NCBI GenBank assembly: GCA_003194525.1
Contig: NBIV01000056.1
Span: forward strand, 124,001 to 188,000
Reading direction: 5' to 3'
Source: Gracilariopsis chorda
Lineage: Eukaryota > Rhodophyta > Florideophyceae > Gracilariales > Gracilariaceae
DNA: 64,000 nucleotides
Below the pieces are notes generated by a model that ran no database searches, was not told the origin of the DNA, and saw only the letters and a list, made by a program, of their open reading frames with translations. A program made the position numbers and the translations under genes. Shown one piece after another: positions 1-12,225 of this stretch (position 1 is the stretch's first letter; every line of letters begins with the position of its first letter).

Positions 1-2220
1 TATGATAATAATATAGAATATAGACTACGGTCAGGATTGTGATATGGTCGGACTGGAAGTGGCTCTTGGATCTGGGGACAGGGCTCTGGAAGGGATTGCT
101 GGGAACAATGGGTTTAGGAAGTTGCAAGCTGGCCCGGACTTCTGGCTTCGTCCGAAGCAAGAGGTCTTTCATAGACCATCTTCATTGGAGTGGGGATTCT
201 ATATGCGATTTGGCATGCTAGTTTGTAACTAGTTTGCTCATTTCCCATAAAGCTGATCTACAATAACTTTCATTTATGTTCTTCACTGTCATATAATCTA
301 CGTCTGCGAACTAATTAAACCTTCTTTTACACTTCAAGTAGAAAATTACGTCAAATCAACAAGCCAAATAGCCTGTCTTGCATTGATACTGAAAGTATTT
401 TCCCAAAAAAGTGACCAGCACAGCACGTCCAGAAACCAACAAACGTTATATGGCTTTTTTATATACCAGTACAATGGCCACATGATCAATTTGATCATCT
501 GTTGGCGCCTGCATCTAGCAAGTATCGAAACACGTAGCGAACATTCAAACAAAACATTGAGCGGTAGCAAAAAAAAACGGGCAATTTGGATTTTGCAGCG
601 CATCCGGCGAAAAACGCATGAGAAGGTAGCCCATAAGAAGAGAACTTGGAGATGAAAAGATCTTTGACATGACCACTTGGAGGGGTGATTACGGCTTTCA
701 AGTTCCATGGAGTATCAGTGCATTATAACGAGATAATATGGTAACGCGGCATAAGGATATTGCTTATTTGAAATGAAAATTTTAAGTACCCCATGAAGGA
801 GTATACTTGAGATGCAGTGTACATCCACCCCTCACGACATGTTTCAAGGAAACATTCGACATGTACCTTATCGGCCCCTGTTCTTGGCAGAGAATGACAT
901 TCCTGACTTAAAGACATCACACAAAAGTATACTATTGCAACCAGACGAACCGGTGATGTGATTGAATCGAAAACGCTATATCTGGATCTCAATGATGATC
1001 AATAAAAGGCTGTGTATGGGATTCCGCCAAACCTGTATGATTTAAATCCACACTGTATAGTAGCGTCCTATTCAATTTTACTTTAGGGGGTCAAAAACCG
1101 ACAAGAGGCGAAGAGAAGTCATTTCGGGTTGGGTATACATACTGTATGCATTAAGGTTATTAATGCGGCACTGGTGGAGAGGTCGCGCATTATTGCTCCA
1201 ATTGCTTAATTATGTAGAGCCACGGTCTCGATGGTCTTCCATATTTGGTTCCAACCGCTACCACCACCGCCCGTCACCAATACAACCACCCAACCTTCCT
1301 TTTCAGCTTTTTTCCTTTCCGTTTTTCTTCTTTTTCCCTTCCATGAGCGGTGCACGTCAGTCTCGCGTTACGTTCTTCTTCTTATTCTGTCTCATGGGGT
1401 TTATGGGTTTCTTTCTATTGGACTTGCAGCCTTCCAGTTTGTGGTCAGTTTCCAATTATTGGGGGCCCGCCAGGGCGAGGTTGCAGGTTATGCGCTCCGT
1501 TCTAAAACCTCTCATTATTAAATCCCTTCGCTTTTATCATTGTTCCGCTTCGCCGGGAGTGATTGACACTTTGATTCTCCATGAAGTGCTGGATATCTGA
1601 AGGGGATAACTGTTGAACTGATTATTTTACCGAAAGGGTCGGCATTGGGCATTATTTGTGGTGCCCATACAAACTTTGGCCTACTGCCATTTTGATTTGG
1701 ACACGTAGAACATGGTAGAGTGCTTTGGAGGCTGGCTTCAGTTTTAGTTGTGACCTACACATTGTTGGATGACTTCTTGTTAGTTTTTCTTACTACATTC
1801 ACACCAATTGCTGGGATGGTTTGTACTCAGCGTGCCTACTCACTCGCCGCCACCCCCGTAAACCTTCCTCAACCAAGAGGTTATGGCTCTAGAGTTTGTG
1901 GCCTTCCCAATTTTTCTACTCCTCCAAGGGGAGATACTCCATTGCCCAAGGTTGTCTAACAACCTTTGCAAAACTAATGGGACCCATCATTGTGAGTGTT
2001 TTACGAACCATTGGATTTTAGCCCTTGTCCAAGGTGTGCCTCTAGCCTTACCGTTCTATGTTGTCACTCTCGTGACCCTCCCATCTCTAAAGGGGGGTGC
2101 ACTAATACTTGAACGGGACACTAATACTTGACCGCTGAAATTATATCCAACATTAAAGATTTCGCCATATTTGGTAAAGAGATTTTAGTTTTGAGCTACA
2201 ATTGCCAATAAGTCTTGAAA
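1..2220. other. no supportable gene
   Basis: Only short overlapping frames are present on both strands, with no domain, no long open frame and no convincing intron pattern. It may be decayed repeat or non-coding flank of the transposase copy that follows. I could not identify terminal inverted repeats here. Confidence 0.5.
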
Positions 2221-2224
2221 ACCT

Positions 2225-3703
2225 GTGGAAAAATTTAAAAACAAATCTCATTTCTGGACTCAGCACTATTTGAAACAGTATTGGCGCGCTTTCTGGCATT
2301 TACAAATGAGAAGCTGTGCAACTGGATGCAAATCACTGCCATTGAGGTGCATGCTCCACCGAGTGAGAGGTATTCCCGTTACAATCCGTCACGATACAAT
2401 GACACCCACACCGAAAAAGTCCATTGAGCAAGTTATTGAAGAGGCACTAGCCGCTTTGGACTCTGGTAAGCCGTATCGGATGATAGAAAAGCAGTGTGGC
2501 ATTTCGACAGCAACACTACACCACAGGAAACATCATTAACGAAACTAATAGCGTGGTAGACGTCGAGGACTCACAGACAGTGAGGAACAATGCATTGTAT
2601 CTTTCCTTTTACGCTTTGCCACTCGAAGCGTATCACTAAGCACGCATGATTTGCGTGCGGCAATCCAGATATTTTGCGGAAAGCTACCGCCTGAACGATT
2701 GCGATCAATACCGTTCAACTCGAAGCGCATCAGTGACAACTTTCTCCGGAACTTTCGTCAGTGCCACGCCGACAAAATAAGCGTTTGGCGTCCACTATTG
2801 CAAGAGAAAAAGCGGTTTAGAGCGGTTAGCGCCGAAACATTGACCAAACATTTCGCAACGGTGGCAAAATTGGTGGAGCAGAACGACATCGATGAATCTC
2901 GAATTTTTAATCTGGATGAAATTTGGATGACTCCCGAAAAAGAAGTCACTGTGGTGACGCCTCTCCGACGACTTTTTACCAAACGAAGGCCGCGAGATAT
3001 AATCAGGAATGGGTTCGGATACAAACACCAAGTCACAATGATGCCCGTGGTAAGCGCAGCGGGAGACACTGGCCCTCTTCTTGTTGTGCTGAAGGGTAAT
3101 CGTTTACCCTACCGCACTGTTCTCCGCAACGGTATGAAAGTACAAGAAACACCCTCTGTTAATTTTCCTCGGAGCACTGTGTTTGCTACCAGAGCTGATC
3201 ATGGTGGTGTTGATAGTGTTAACTTTTATTCATGGGCCCAGAAGTTTGTAGACTATGTCAGAGATTTGACTGCTAATGGCCGGAAAGTTCTTTTGGTGTA
3301 CGATGCATACAGGGCACATATATCTCTGGAAGTATTGGAACTCTTTTACGAGAACAGCATAATTGTTTACACGTTGCCCGCCCATACTTCACGAAAGATG
3401 CAACCTCTGGACGCTGTAACGTTTTCAGCTTTCAGATCACATTTGAATCGAGCCAGCACAGAGGTTACTATGAACAATTGTGATACTACTATTGACTTGT
3501 TTTCGTTTATGTCTATGATTCGTGAAGCCTACTACATTGAATTCAGTAGAGATGTAATTAAGGCGGGTTGTCGTCGCTCTGGATTGTGGCCTATTGCCCC
3601 AGACCGATTGCTAGCAGCGCCTCGTCCTGCAACCGCTGCAGTGAATACAATTTCTTCTGTGGAGGAGTTAGAGGTGCTATTTCCGGAAGGTTGGGCAGAA
3701 TAA
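2225..3703 (+). pseudogene. pogo/Tigger-like DDE transposase, broken
   Basis: This is a cut-and-paste DNA transposase of the pogo/Tigger/jerky group (DDE_1 superfamily). The upstream part (2400-2536) reads like a psq-type helix-turn-helix (IEQVIEEALAALDSGKPYRM). The downstream open frame from 2651 (350 residues) holds the catalytic core: first Asp in IFNLDEIWM (residue 89), second in LLVYDAYRAHIS (218), third in RKMQPLDAVTF (254). The 35-residue gap between the last two Asp is usual for the group. The two parts share one frame but are separated by three stops within 15 bases (2537, 2546, 2549), so the gene looks inactivated unless an unseen intron removes them. The catalytic triad itself is intact. 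Confidence 0.85.
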
Positions 3704-3826
3704 AAGGACAAAGTGTTGGGTTCTGATGCTAAATTATTGGACTGTGGCTACTTTGACACTACAAACGGCTGTGTGATGACATCGGACACAGCAATGGACA
3801 TGGTGCGGTCTAAATGAGCAGTAGAT

Positions 3827-4060
3827 GTGAAGAAACGCGCACAAGAACTGCGAAAGCAGTTACAGCGAACTCTTGCCGCGGATGAACGTTTACAAGTTCA
3901 CCTGCAGGGAGCAGAGCGATTCAATACTGAACGTTGTCGTGTTCGGGCTTTTTTATGTGGCACAAGCGTCCAGTTGTTCAAGGAAAGACAGCGTTCGATG
4001 TTTTTGAGGCGCGCAATAGCAAGACGTCGAGCCGCCGCAAGAAGGCAAACGTTTCCGTGA
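3827..4060 (+). other. basic ORF downstream of pogo transposase
   Basis: A 77-codon open frame rich in Arg, Gln and Glu, helical in character. It lies 120 bp after the transposase stop on the same strand. It may be the detached C-terminal tail of the transposase or a chance frame. No domain is recognised. Confidence 0.25.
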
Positions 4061-6446
4061 CGTTTCGAGGGCCTTTTCATTCAAATTAAGGACTTTCTGT
4101 TGGGCCAATGCGCCGTGGCTGTCTGATAAATTGCCGCCTTTTTATTTCCAGACAGACGAATTGGGTTTTCGGCTGTTTTCAATTTGTTTCTACGCCATTC
4201 GGTCTCATATTCCCATCCTAAAATGAGGGGATTTTAAGGCTTCTTTGGATATCAACAACTGATCTGAAGCCAGTCAGGTGGCGGAGATACGGCGTTCTCC
4301 TTGTATTTTGTCCAACTAATGCTTCCCCCCCCTTTACCTCTCGATATATGCTACACACGGCGCATCCACGCCTGTGCTTTCACATACCACGTCTTATGGA
4401 ACCAAGAACTCAAAGAGAAGGTCACACAACGCTCCACGTATACCCGTTTCTTCGCCCCACCTTCCTGCAGGGAGCAACGGGCTGGCATTGGTTTTATACT
4501 CGAATCCTTCGTGTCATCCCCAGAAGGGTTCTACCGCTGGGCTCCCTTCATTAGACGCAGATCCTAAGTGTCTTTGTGGTGTTCCAAGTCTTCGGGCCTT
4601 GCAATAAATTCCACTCCCCCTTTCGTTCTTTTTGCTCAGTGCGGTTTTGTGAAGAGACAATGGTGATTTCTCTCTTCTTGTGCGAGCCATTTCTTTTGAC
4701 ATTGTTTAAACCTTTTCATTTCTATTCATTTTGGTCTGCTATTTGGGATGTGTTTGGGATCTTTTTTAGTTTTGTCACCACCCCCTGCACTTTCTTACAA
4801 AATTGTTTTCACACTGCCCATTCCTATAATAATGCCTTTCCCTGTCTTCCACAAATTCGCCAATTTGACGTTCTCTGTCGCGCATATGACCCGTACCTTA
4901 TAAGCCATTTCACTTAGTCTCTTCCCGGTTCCAAACTAACGGACCGTTCGGCATGCACGTATTGCCAATTCCAACCGATAAATTGCGAACAAGTGGCATG
5001 CTGAGACTCAGCAGTCAGATAAACTGGAGGAAATTTCAGCAATAAATTTAGATGCTAAGGCCATCAGAAAGCATTCTTTCAGGGTAGGTGCAAGTTTTTC
5101 TTAGGACTCATGTGATCAGTATTCCAAAACTCGTACCTATTCGCTTCTGCACTTCTGCAGGGCATATATAATTGTAGCGCATTGCGCTACTTGACATACG
5201 AGCAGCTACTACCGCAGCTATTAGGAGGCAGTACCTGGAAGGAGGATTCCACCAGGCTCAGTATAGTTGGAATCCCGAGCTCAGTTCGATGCCTCCAACG
5301 AAAGTACGAGCACTGTGCGAAGTACACAGTGCACACAGTGCCAAGCGTGTAATAGAAGCACAACCAATGTGTGGGACTCTAAAAAACGACCTATCGGTCA
5401 ACTAGGAACGTTGCATTGTGACGAGAACATAGGCGCAGCCTCAAGATTGGACTAAGGACCGGACGAAAGCCTACATTTGCGTCGTGTACGATTGAACACC
5501 AAACGGGTGGTAACAGGAGAACAGGGTGTCCCTGAGATTTTCACAGCCCAAAAGACTATGTTTGCTGCAGCTGCGCCATCTTGCACGCAAAGTGATCGAT
5601 GCTGTCAAACCGGGGTTCGCATGCGCACCCAAGTGTTTGCCGTTGACGTGTTGACGCAATAGGCTTTCTACTTAGACGATAGGTTTTCCAATAGCCCAAT
5701 GCATTAGGCGACAACACAACGTGTACTACTTGTATCTGAAGGCCGGTTGCAATGAGGATTGACCGGGTGATACCTGGCAAATGTGGAACACGAGGTGAGC
5801 CTCGACCATACTTGCGCAAGCTACAGCCCGTATTGTCGGCGTCAACACGGGATTAAGTCCAGGAGAAATTTTGCCGCAATTCCCGAACTGGAGTCACCAA
5901 GGTGTCTACAGGACTTTACTTTGAAGCTGGATCGTAAGCTCGGCAGATTAGTACCGCTGCCACAGCTGTCCTTTAGTTAGTCTACAAAAAATAGTACATA
6001 ACTGTACAACAGTACACGTACCCGCATGCTGCAGTCTGCCAAAGGACATGCCACAAATGGACACGCCACGCCCGATGGGCGCCTAGTGCAGTGTGCCTGT
6101 GCTGCTAAAAACTAAAACTTTCAGAGCATCATCCGCTAAATTTACAGTGCGATGCACCGTAATTGCCAGGCCGCTGGGCTCTATATCCCTATTGCTGAAT
6201 AATAATGTACAGTAGAGTGTATATTAATTTCTTTTCAACGATAGGTTAGTCAGGATTGAAAATGTCGAGAACGTAAACAGTAGACAAAGCTGCTGATATT
6301 TTCCTGGTTCATTGAACTAGGTTTCATGGAAAACGGTCACCTATTTTTCCAGCTACGGCATTGCAAATTTCACCTTCCAGAGGGTGAAATTCTGCACAAT
6401 AAACCTCATTCTGTACACTATACTGTTTTGGGAAACTGATTGGACA
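4061..6446. other. no supportable gene
   Basis: Short frames only on both strands, with no domain seen. It is bounded on the left by the pogo copy and on the right by the 3' LTR of a minus-strand copia-like element. Confidence 0.45.
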
Positions 6447-6946
6447 TGATAGTTGGCGTACGCAGCGGAGGAGGGACCCTAGCCTACAGAGCAAGATGAG
6501 ACGGCACCAAGGCCAAAACGATTCTCCTGTTCTTCACCGCTATATCCTCTTCCCTTCTTCTATCTATCACTCAACTATTTGTCCGTTTATCCTACTTTGC
6601 GCCAGAGGCTTCCGTCCCCTCTTGCCTATTACTTCCCTGCACTTCCCGCTTCACCAATGGTCGACACGGTGGTGTTGGTATTGCAGCGGAAATTGCCTCT
6701 CCCCTTCTTGCATCTTGCCATCTCTGCTCCTCCGTCGCCTCCATGAAATGCCCGCCTCTTGGCTTTGCCTCTCCTAGTGTTAGTTTGCGTTCGCCCGCCT
6801 TGCGCTCGTTCGCTCTGGTGCACGTCTCTCCACCCATATCTGCATTCGTCCGCTTTCTTATACGATCTTCCATTCCATTACTGTATCCGTACGTGTTGTT
6901 AGTGTCCAGCCGACCCATTTGTCACACAGTCGACCCACTTGCCACA
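6447..6946 (-). repeat. 3' LTR of the copia-like element
   Basis: It aligns along its whole length with 11663-12163. It begins on the plus strand TGATAGTTGGCG (partner TGGTGGTTCGCG) and both end CGACCCACTTGCCACA, giving TG...CA ends. The long pyrimidine-rich body is shared. Edges are set by where the similarity stops, so they may be off by a few bases. Confidence 0.8.
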
Positions 6947-7050
6947 CACACCCCAGTCCAATGCGACTCGGCACGGATGGCAGTGGACTCGCATATTCCA
7001 ATTCGGGTCGTATTTCCCCCCCGCTCCATCCTTTTCTCTTTCTCTGCAGT

Positions 7051-8700
7051 TTACTTCCAAGTATCACTGTCTACAGTATATCCCCTTGAGAAGATGAAGT
7101 TCAGCCATCCCTCCACGCACATAGTGTTCAGCTTCTTGTATAAAGTTACGTTGCAGTCTGTTAGGGCGTTGGCTATATTTTCGCTACCCGGTATCCATCT
7201 CAACCCGTCCAAGTCCTCAGCCTCGAAACTGTTCCTTACTCGTTGCACAGTGTGCCTAGATCGAAATTCCATGCCTTCGTGGAGTGTAGTGGCTGTGTCC
7301 TGGACCGCTTTTGAGTCTACTGCGAGTTCGTGGCTAGTGTTCTTCATGGGAAACAATGATTTCAAAGCTTCCTTGAGAAAGTATTCCCGATCATCTGCGT
7401 ATGCTAGAATCTCAGCACCGTAGGACGAATAGCTTACCCTTTTTTGTCTATGGCTCGACCAGTCACTGAGGTGGAATACATCCTGCTCACTTCCACCTCC
7501 CTGCATAATCCTCATTCCACATATTATGCCGCTTTGCCCTTCGTCTCTGTCCCTCGGATGAGCTGCATCTGAAAAGCTACTTACGATCGCTTCCTCTATA
7601 TTCCTGGTTCTCAGGAACTTCAGCACGCGTTCCAAATCCAACAGTTCTGTTAGAATTCCGTTAGCTTCGATGAGGTGTCCTACCATGAGAGCTGAAATCT
7701 GTTGCTGAAGTATTGACGTCACAAATAAAGCCTGTGGCAGGACCGCATTGCCCAGGTATAGCAGCGTCCGAGCCAGACTTCTGTATTGCTTTTTCATCAA
7801 ATCACCTGACGGCTCCCTGACCTTCTCGCCTCCTCCGTTTCTTCAACGGTATCAGCTTCAGCCTTTAGACGTATATCTTCATCGACATGGTAATGTTCCC
7901 GTAGACGTCTTGGTGGATTTCACATCCATCATAATAGAAACTTTTGTCAATCAATGACCTTCCTACATCAAATGGTCGCCTCATCCTTTCAATGAATGTC
8001 TCAATCTTTACCTTATGTCTACCCATAAGGAAATCGTCCGTTACCTTAACTACCAGGAGCACCACCTTTCCGGCCAGGCTCCTCTTGATGAACAGTTGGC
8101 TGAGCCCGAACACTGTCTCCAGTCCTCCCTCAGTGAGCATCCCCTTTTCTATCGTCTTTTTCCGTTGTTTTCCAGCCTCGACTATCCCGTATGGGAGTTT
8201 AGTGAGCCTCCATAAACTTTCCATAGTATACCCCTTGCAACCTTCCATTCCTTTGGTGGCCGTAAGAAAATGTCTCTCTGAATTGGTCCGCTTTGCAGAT
8301 ACGCACCCTTTATGTCCGCAAATCCCAGTCTGAATCCAAGAATTGCAGTTAGCGACAGCAGAAGCCTAACGATGCATAATGGGTGCTGGCCGAGTCTTTC
8401 CTAAAATTACCCTTTTCCAAATCCCGATTTCTATGCGGGAAGATCCGTGTTTTGAGTTCCCTCTCTCCTTGCTCGTCAGTTTTAACCTTGTATACTACAT
8501 GTGATGTGATTATGTTCGAATTGCGCCGAACATCCTTCTCGGGAACAATCTCGTAGGCGTCTGACTAACTGCTTTCATGTTCCTTGTTCAAAGCCTGTTC
8601 CAAAACCCACCGTGGCGCGAAGGAGAGCTGCTCTCTACTTAGCTGTTGGCATCCAAGCACCTGTTGAATGTTTTCCAGGACTTTGGATTTGTCAGATAGT
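7051..8700 (-). pseudogene. copia-type reverse transcriptase and RNase H, broken
   Basis: Read on the minus strand, 8248-7865 carries the reverse transcriptase palm with LLVVKVTDDFLMG, the V-x-D-D form of the catalytic box. The frame shifts near 7865-7800, and 7800-7051 continues with RT thumb and Ty1-type RNase H: SSFSDAAH (first Asp), SSYGAEILAYADD, then LRWIPGSENIANALTD, the typical end of copia RNase H. RT sequence upstream toward 8700 is too broken to follow. The order after integrase fixes the element as copia-type. It is not expected to make an active enzyme. Confidence 0.8.
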
Positions 8701-9068
8701 AACGTTCCGGGGGTAGTTTGCGTATCGACCTCGATGTTGTTTGCGTACGATCCGATGTCATCCTCCGCTCCCCTGGGCCTTCATTCCTTTCTTAATGCCA
8801 TTAAACTGTGTGTAGAAAGATGCTCATCTTGCTATGATTGTTCATTCCCCCCTCTCTCATGTTTCTGACCGTCATAACCAAGCTCATGTTCGACGGAGCA
8901 TCATAGGAGTTCTTGCGTTAGAGCGCTTCGTGGTGCTTTATGGACTTCTTCATATACCGCGCGCATTGGTGGGACGTGGCTTGATCTGCAAGCAATCAGT
9001 TGGTACTGCTCTGGGCGAACTCCTGTTGCTTTGGTCCATTCCTTTTTCTCGTTTTGCTTAGTGGTCTT

Positions 9069-9935
9069 CTAAAATAGCCACACATCGTCTCTGGGTTGGA
9101 ACATATCTGGCGTGCGAGTGTCGTGATTTCTGGAGTGGGGCAGCCTTTGCAAAGCTCTCGTTGCTACTAGTTCCTTGTGCGCATCCAAGAGATCCAGTGT
9201 AACTTCGGTTCTGGGCACACCAAGGATCGATGGGCTGTAGCCACGGACTAGCTCCAAGGAGTCTAGCAGACGGGAGCCTGCAAACATATTGGATACGAAT
9301 GCGGCCCTTGCGACGGCGGTGTCACTTGTAGCTGTGCTGTTGTCTTTATAGAGTTGGCAGATGATTTCTTTCAATGTTCCCTTTTTGCCTTCGACCATCC
9401 CGACTTTTTTGTTTTGTCGGGCACGCCGCCTTCGAAGAAGGATTTCATGCACTGCCAAAAAATTTCTCAACATCTTTCGATTATATTCGTCGTCGGCCGA
9501 AACAGCGAGTGACGCCCCATGTGCGCAAATCCACATGGATTCCAGACATTCTATGATCGACACGATATTTTCACGCGACACTATGCAGGCTTCTGTGTAG
9601 CCGGTTCCAGTGTCTTTGGTCGCGATGAGCAGAAATTTATGGCCGCGGATGTCGCAGTAGGTGAAGTCCATTTGCAATTCGTGGTGGAAGGCGCTGTTCA
9701 CGTGAGTCAAGGAAATATTTTTGGAGGGCAGCTGGCGTCCATTCCGGACACATACTTCGCATGCCTCGCTAACCTTGTCGATTGCTTCGTCCAGGTCTTT
9801 GGAAAGGATACCGGCCTGTCCGCAGATGGCCTTCACTTCGCTCGGCGGTGCATGTGTGAACCTGTTTATATTTTTTGAGAGCAGAATCGGCGAACGGAGG
9901 GACTTGGGTTGCAATTTGGTCATAAGGGAGGACAA
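9069..9935 (-). pseudogene. copia-type integrase fragment
   Basis: A 288-codon open frame on the minus strand. Its N-terminal part has the end of a zinc-binding region (EACEVCVRNGRQLP). The core keeps candidates for all three catalytic acids: LQMDFTYCDIRG, a degenerate second motif SADDEYNR, and VGMVEGKKGTLKEI with the Glu. The C-terminal part (ELVRGYSPSILGVPRT) matches the copia integrase tail. The frame closes at 9069 and the polyprotein is broken beyond it. The downstream neighbour on the minus strand is the reverse transcriptase. Confidence 0.8.
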
Positions 9936-9947
9936 TTATGGTTGAAT

Positions 9948-11600
9948 CTAGACACTAACAAACAACCTGAGACGTCCGTCACTGTTATCAGCGGCTTCCG
10001 GGGCGATGTAAGTGTTCAAGAATTGTGGACTAAAGTCCGACGGGCGATTGATGATGAAAAGTTTCTCCTCTGAGAGGTTGAGAGTGTCCGTAAATTCCTT
10101 CACATACAGGCTGACGAGCAGTGGTGAATACCCTTCTACGAGTTGGAAGGATAGGGCTATGGGCTTGTTGTTGATGTCCATCACGTTGAGGGTCCAGGAT
10201 GCAATGACTGGTTTGGCATCGACACCATTTTGTCCCCATCCAAGGGACACAGTACTACTCGGGGGGGATAGCTCGAGCCGTATACCTAGCTTGTCACATA
10301 GATACGCAGCACTCTCAATACCACCCTAAGAAACTGGCGCTCCTTCATATAGTATCGGGTTGGCATCAGCGTGGAGCACAGCTAATCCCTTTATTGAAAA
10401 TACTGATGGCTAGGCTTGTCAACATTGGATCTCAACTTGTTGTTATCCAACCGAACGCGCTTGCCATGGCATTTTATCCTGCATTCGGGGTCACCCCTCT
10501 AGTGGCCACGTTTGCAGCAGTCAATGCACCGAGGGTTGCATTTCGGCCCGTTGTTAGCCGAGATGTGTGCCTTCGGCTGCTGTCTGTTATTGCCGTTAAC
10601 CTACTGCAGGCCCTCATTACGGTTCCGGAAGTCCACGTATCTGGTCATCATTGCCCCCCTACGTCCAGCGTCTTTGTCGTTGTGGTTCGACCCTGCCGTT
10701 GTATGAATATGGGCAGGGGTAGCAGTGTCTGCGAGCGGCATCGGAGTGTCGCCGATCAAGATATCTTGAGTCTTGATATCTTTTAATGTTGATACTGCGT
10801 CTTCCAAGTTGATTGTATATGCAACTCGCTCATGATTCTTCATACGATTCCTCCAGGGTTTGGTCTTATCGATGGAAATCGTATGGGCTTCTAAAGATGG
10901 ATTCACGTGTTCAATTGCGACTGTTGTTTGAGGGCCACTGGGCGCAGCATTCGGCGTACTATAGAGTTCCCAAGCTTGCATTACCTCCAGTAAGATATCT
11001 CGACTGCCGACAGATTGTCTTTCATGACATTAACCATTTCCATTTGTGGTTCAGCTTGGTCCTCGCGTTTGCTATGAAGATGCTTACGATACTATTGAAT
11101 GTAGATGTGGGCAGCCTCGCGTTTTCAAACAGTAACAATGCAAATTTTTGACTATGTTGGGTGGTATCCGTCGTATGGCAATGGTTCAGATACAGCTGAG
11201 CTGGTCCTCGGAAGTGCTCCGCGAATGTTTCGTATGTCTCGATTTTCTCACGTCTGCACGAATGGATGTTCTGGCTCATCTTGACTAGACGACGGACGCC
11301 GTCAGTAACTGAGTCTTTCGCAACGAGATTGATGATCTGGTCTACGACATCCTTCTGGTCTACGACGTTCTCGTCATCGTCATCGGCAAGGAGCTTAAGA
11401 TATCCTATAGCGATGGCAGTATCGACAAGCTGGACAAACGACTATTCCATTGCTGAGTACGGCTTTATTCTGAGACTGTTGGCCATGCCTTTGGCCTTGT
11501 TGTCTCCACCTCTGGCGAATGATCTGATCTTTTGCGTCCAAACCCTGACGGCCTGTCTCCATAGTAACTTTTCCGTCTTTGCCTGAAGTCTCGATGGCTC
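9948..11600 (-). pseudogene. copia-type gag and protease region, fragmented
   Basis: Several short minus-strand frames (10250-9948, 10981-10601, 11279-11022, 11725-11465) replace a continuous gag-protease frame. The 11279-11022 piece contains HSQKFALLLFENARLPTSTF, which resembles a second copy near 61.1 kb, and this supports it as the gag capsid region. No intact CCHC knuckle or protease DTG/DSG site could be read. Position between the 5' LTR and integrase is the other support. Confidence 0.55.
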
Positions 11601-11662
11601 TTACATGCCCTTGGGCAAGAGGTCCTTTCCTGGTCCCATACCCGTGGGAGCATGATCTGGCA

Positions 11663-12163
11663 TGGTGGTTCGCGTGCCCAGTGGAGGAGGGATCCTAGCA
11701 TACACTGCAAGATGAGACGGTACAAAGTTCGGAACGATTCTCCCGTTCTTCACCACTATATCCTCCGGCCTCCTTCTATGTATCACTCAACTATCTGCCC
11801 TTCCATCCTACTTTGCGACAGGGACTTCCGTCCCCTCTTTCCCATTACTTCCTTGCACTTCCCGCTTCACCAAGGGTCCACACGGTGGTGTCGGTATTGC
11901 AGCTGATATTGCCTCTCCCCGTCCTGCATATCGCCATCTCTGCTCCTCCGTTGGTTCTATGAAATGCCCGCCCCTTGCCCTTTCCTCTCCTAGTGTTAGT
12001 TCGCGTCCGCCTGCCTTATGCCTCTTAGCTCTCGTGCGCTTCTCCCCAGCATATCTGCATTTGTCCCCTTTTTATACGATCCCCTTGCATTCCAGTCCTG
12101 TATCCATACGTGTCGCTAGTGTCCACCCGACCCGCGTTTTACACGGCCGACCCACTTGCCACA
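11663..12163 (-). repeat. 5' LTR of the copia-like element
   Basis: Partner of 6447-6946. On the minus strand it begins TGTGGCAAGTGGGTCGGC and ends ACCACCA. The bases that follow on the minus strand (TGCCAGATCATGC) are where a primer-binding site would be, but they do not clearly match a tRNA 3' end. Confidence 0.8.
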
Positions 12164-12225
12164 TCTGTACACAACCACTCTGCTTTACACCTGTTCCTTC
12201 TAAAAAAGAGCGGTGCTATTCAAAT

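Larger units (their letters stand above)
6447..12163 (-). mobile_element. Ty1/copia-like LTR retrotransposon, old and degenerate
   Basis: The element runs on the minus strand between two alignable ~500-bp LTRs (6447-6946 and 11663-12163). The order read on the minus strand is gag remnant, protease region, integrase, reverse transcriptase, RNase H. Integrase ahead of reverse transcriptase is the defining Ty1/copia arrangement. Reading frames are broken by many stops and shifts, and the LTRs differ at very roughly one position in six or seven by eye, so the insertion is old. No target-site duplication could be matched (left flank ends ggaca, right flank begins tctgt). A GGGGTG-type purine run lies just ahead of the 3' LTR on the minus strand. 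Confidence 0.85.
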
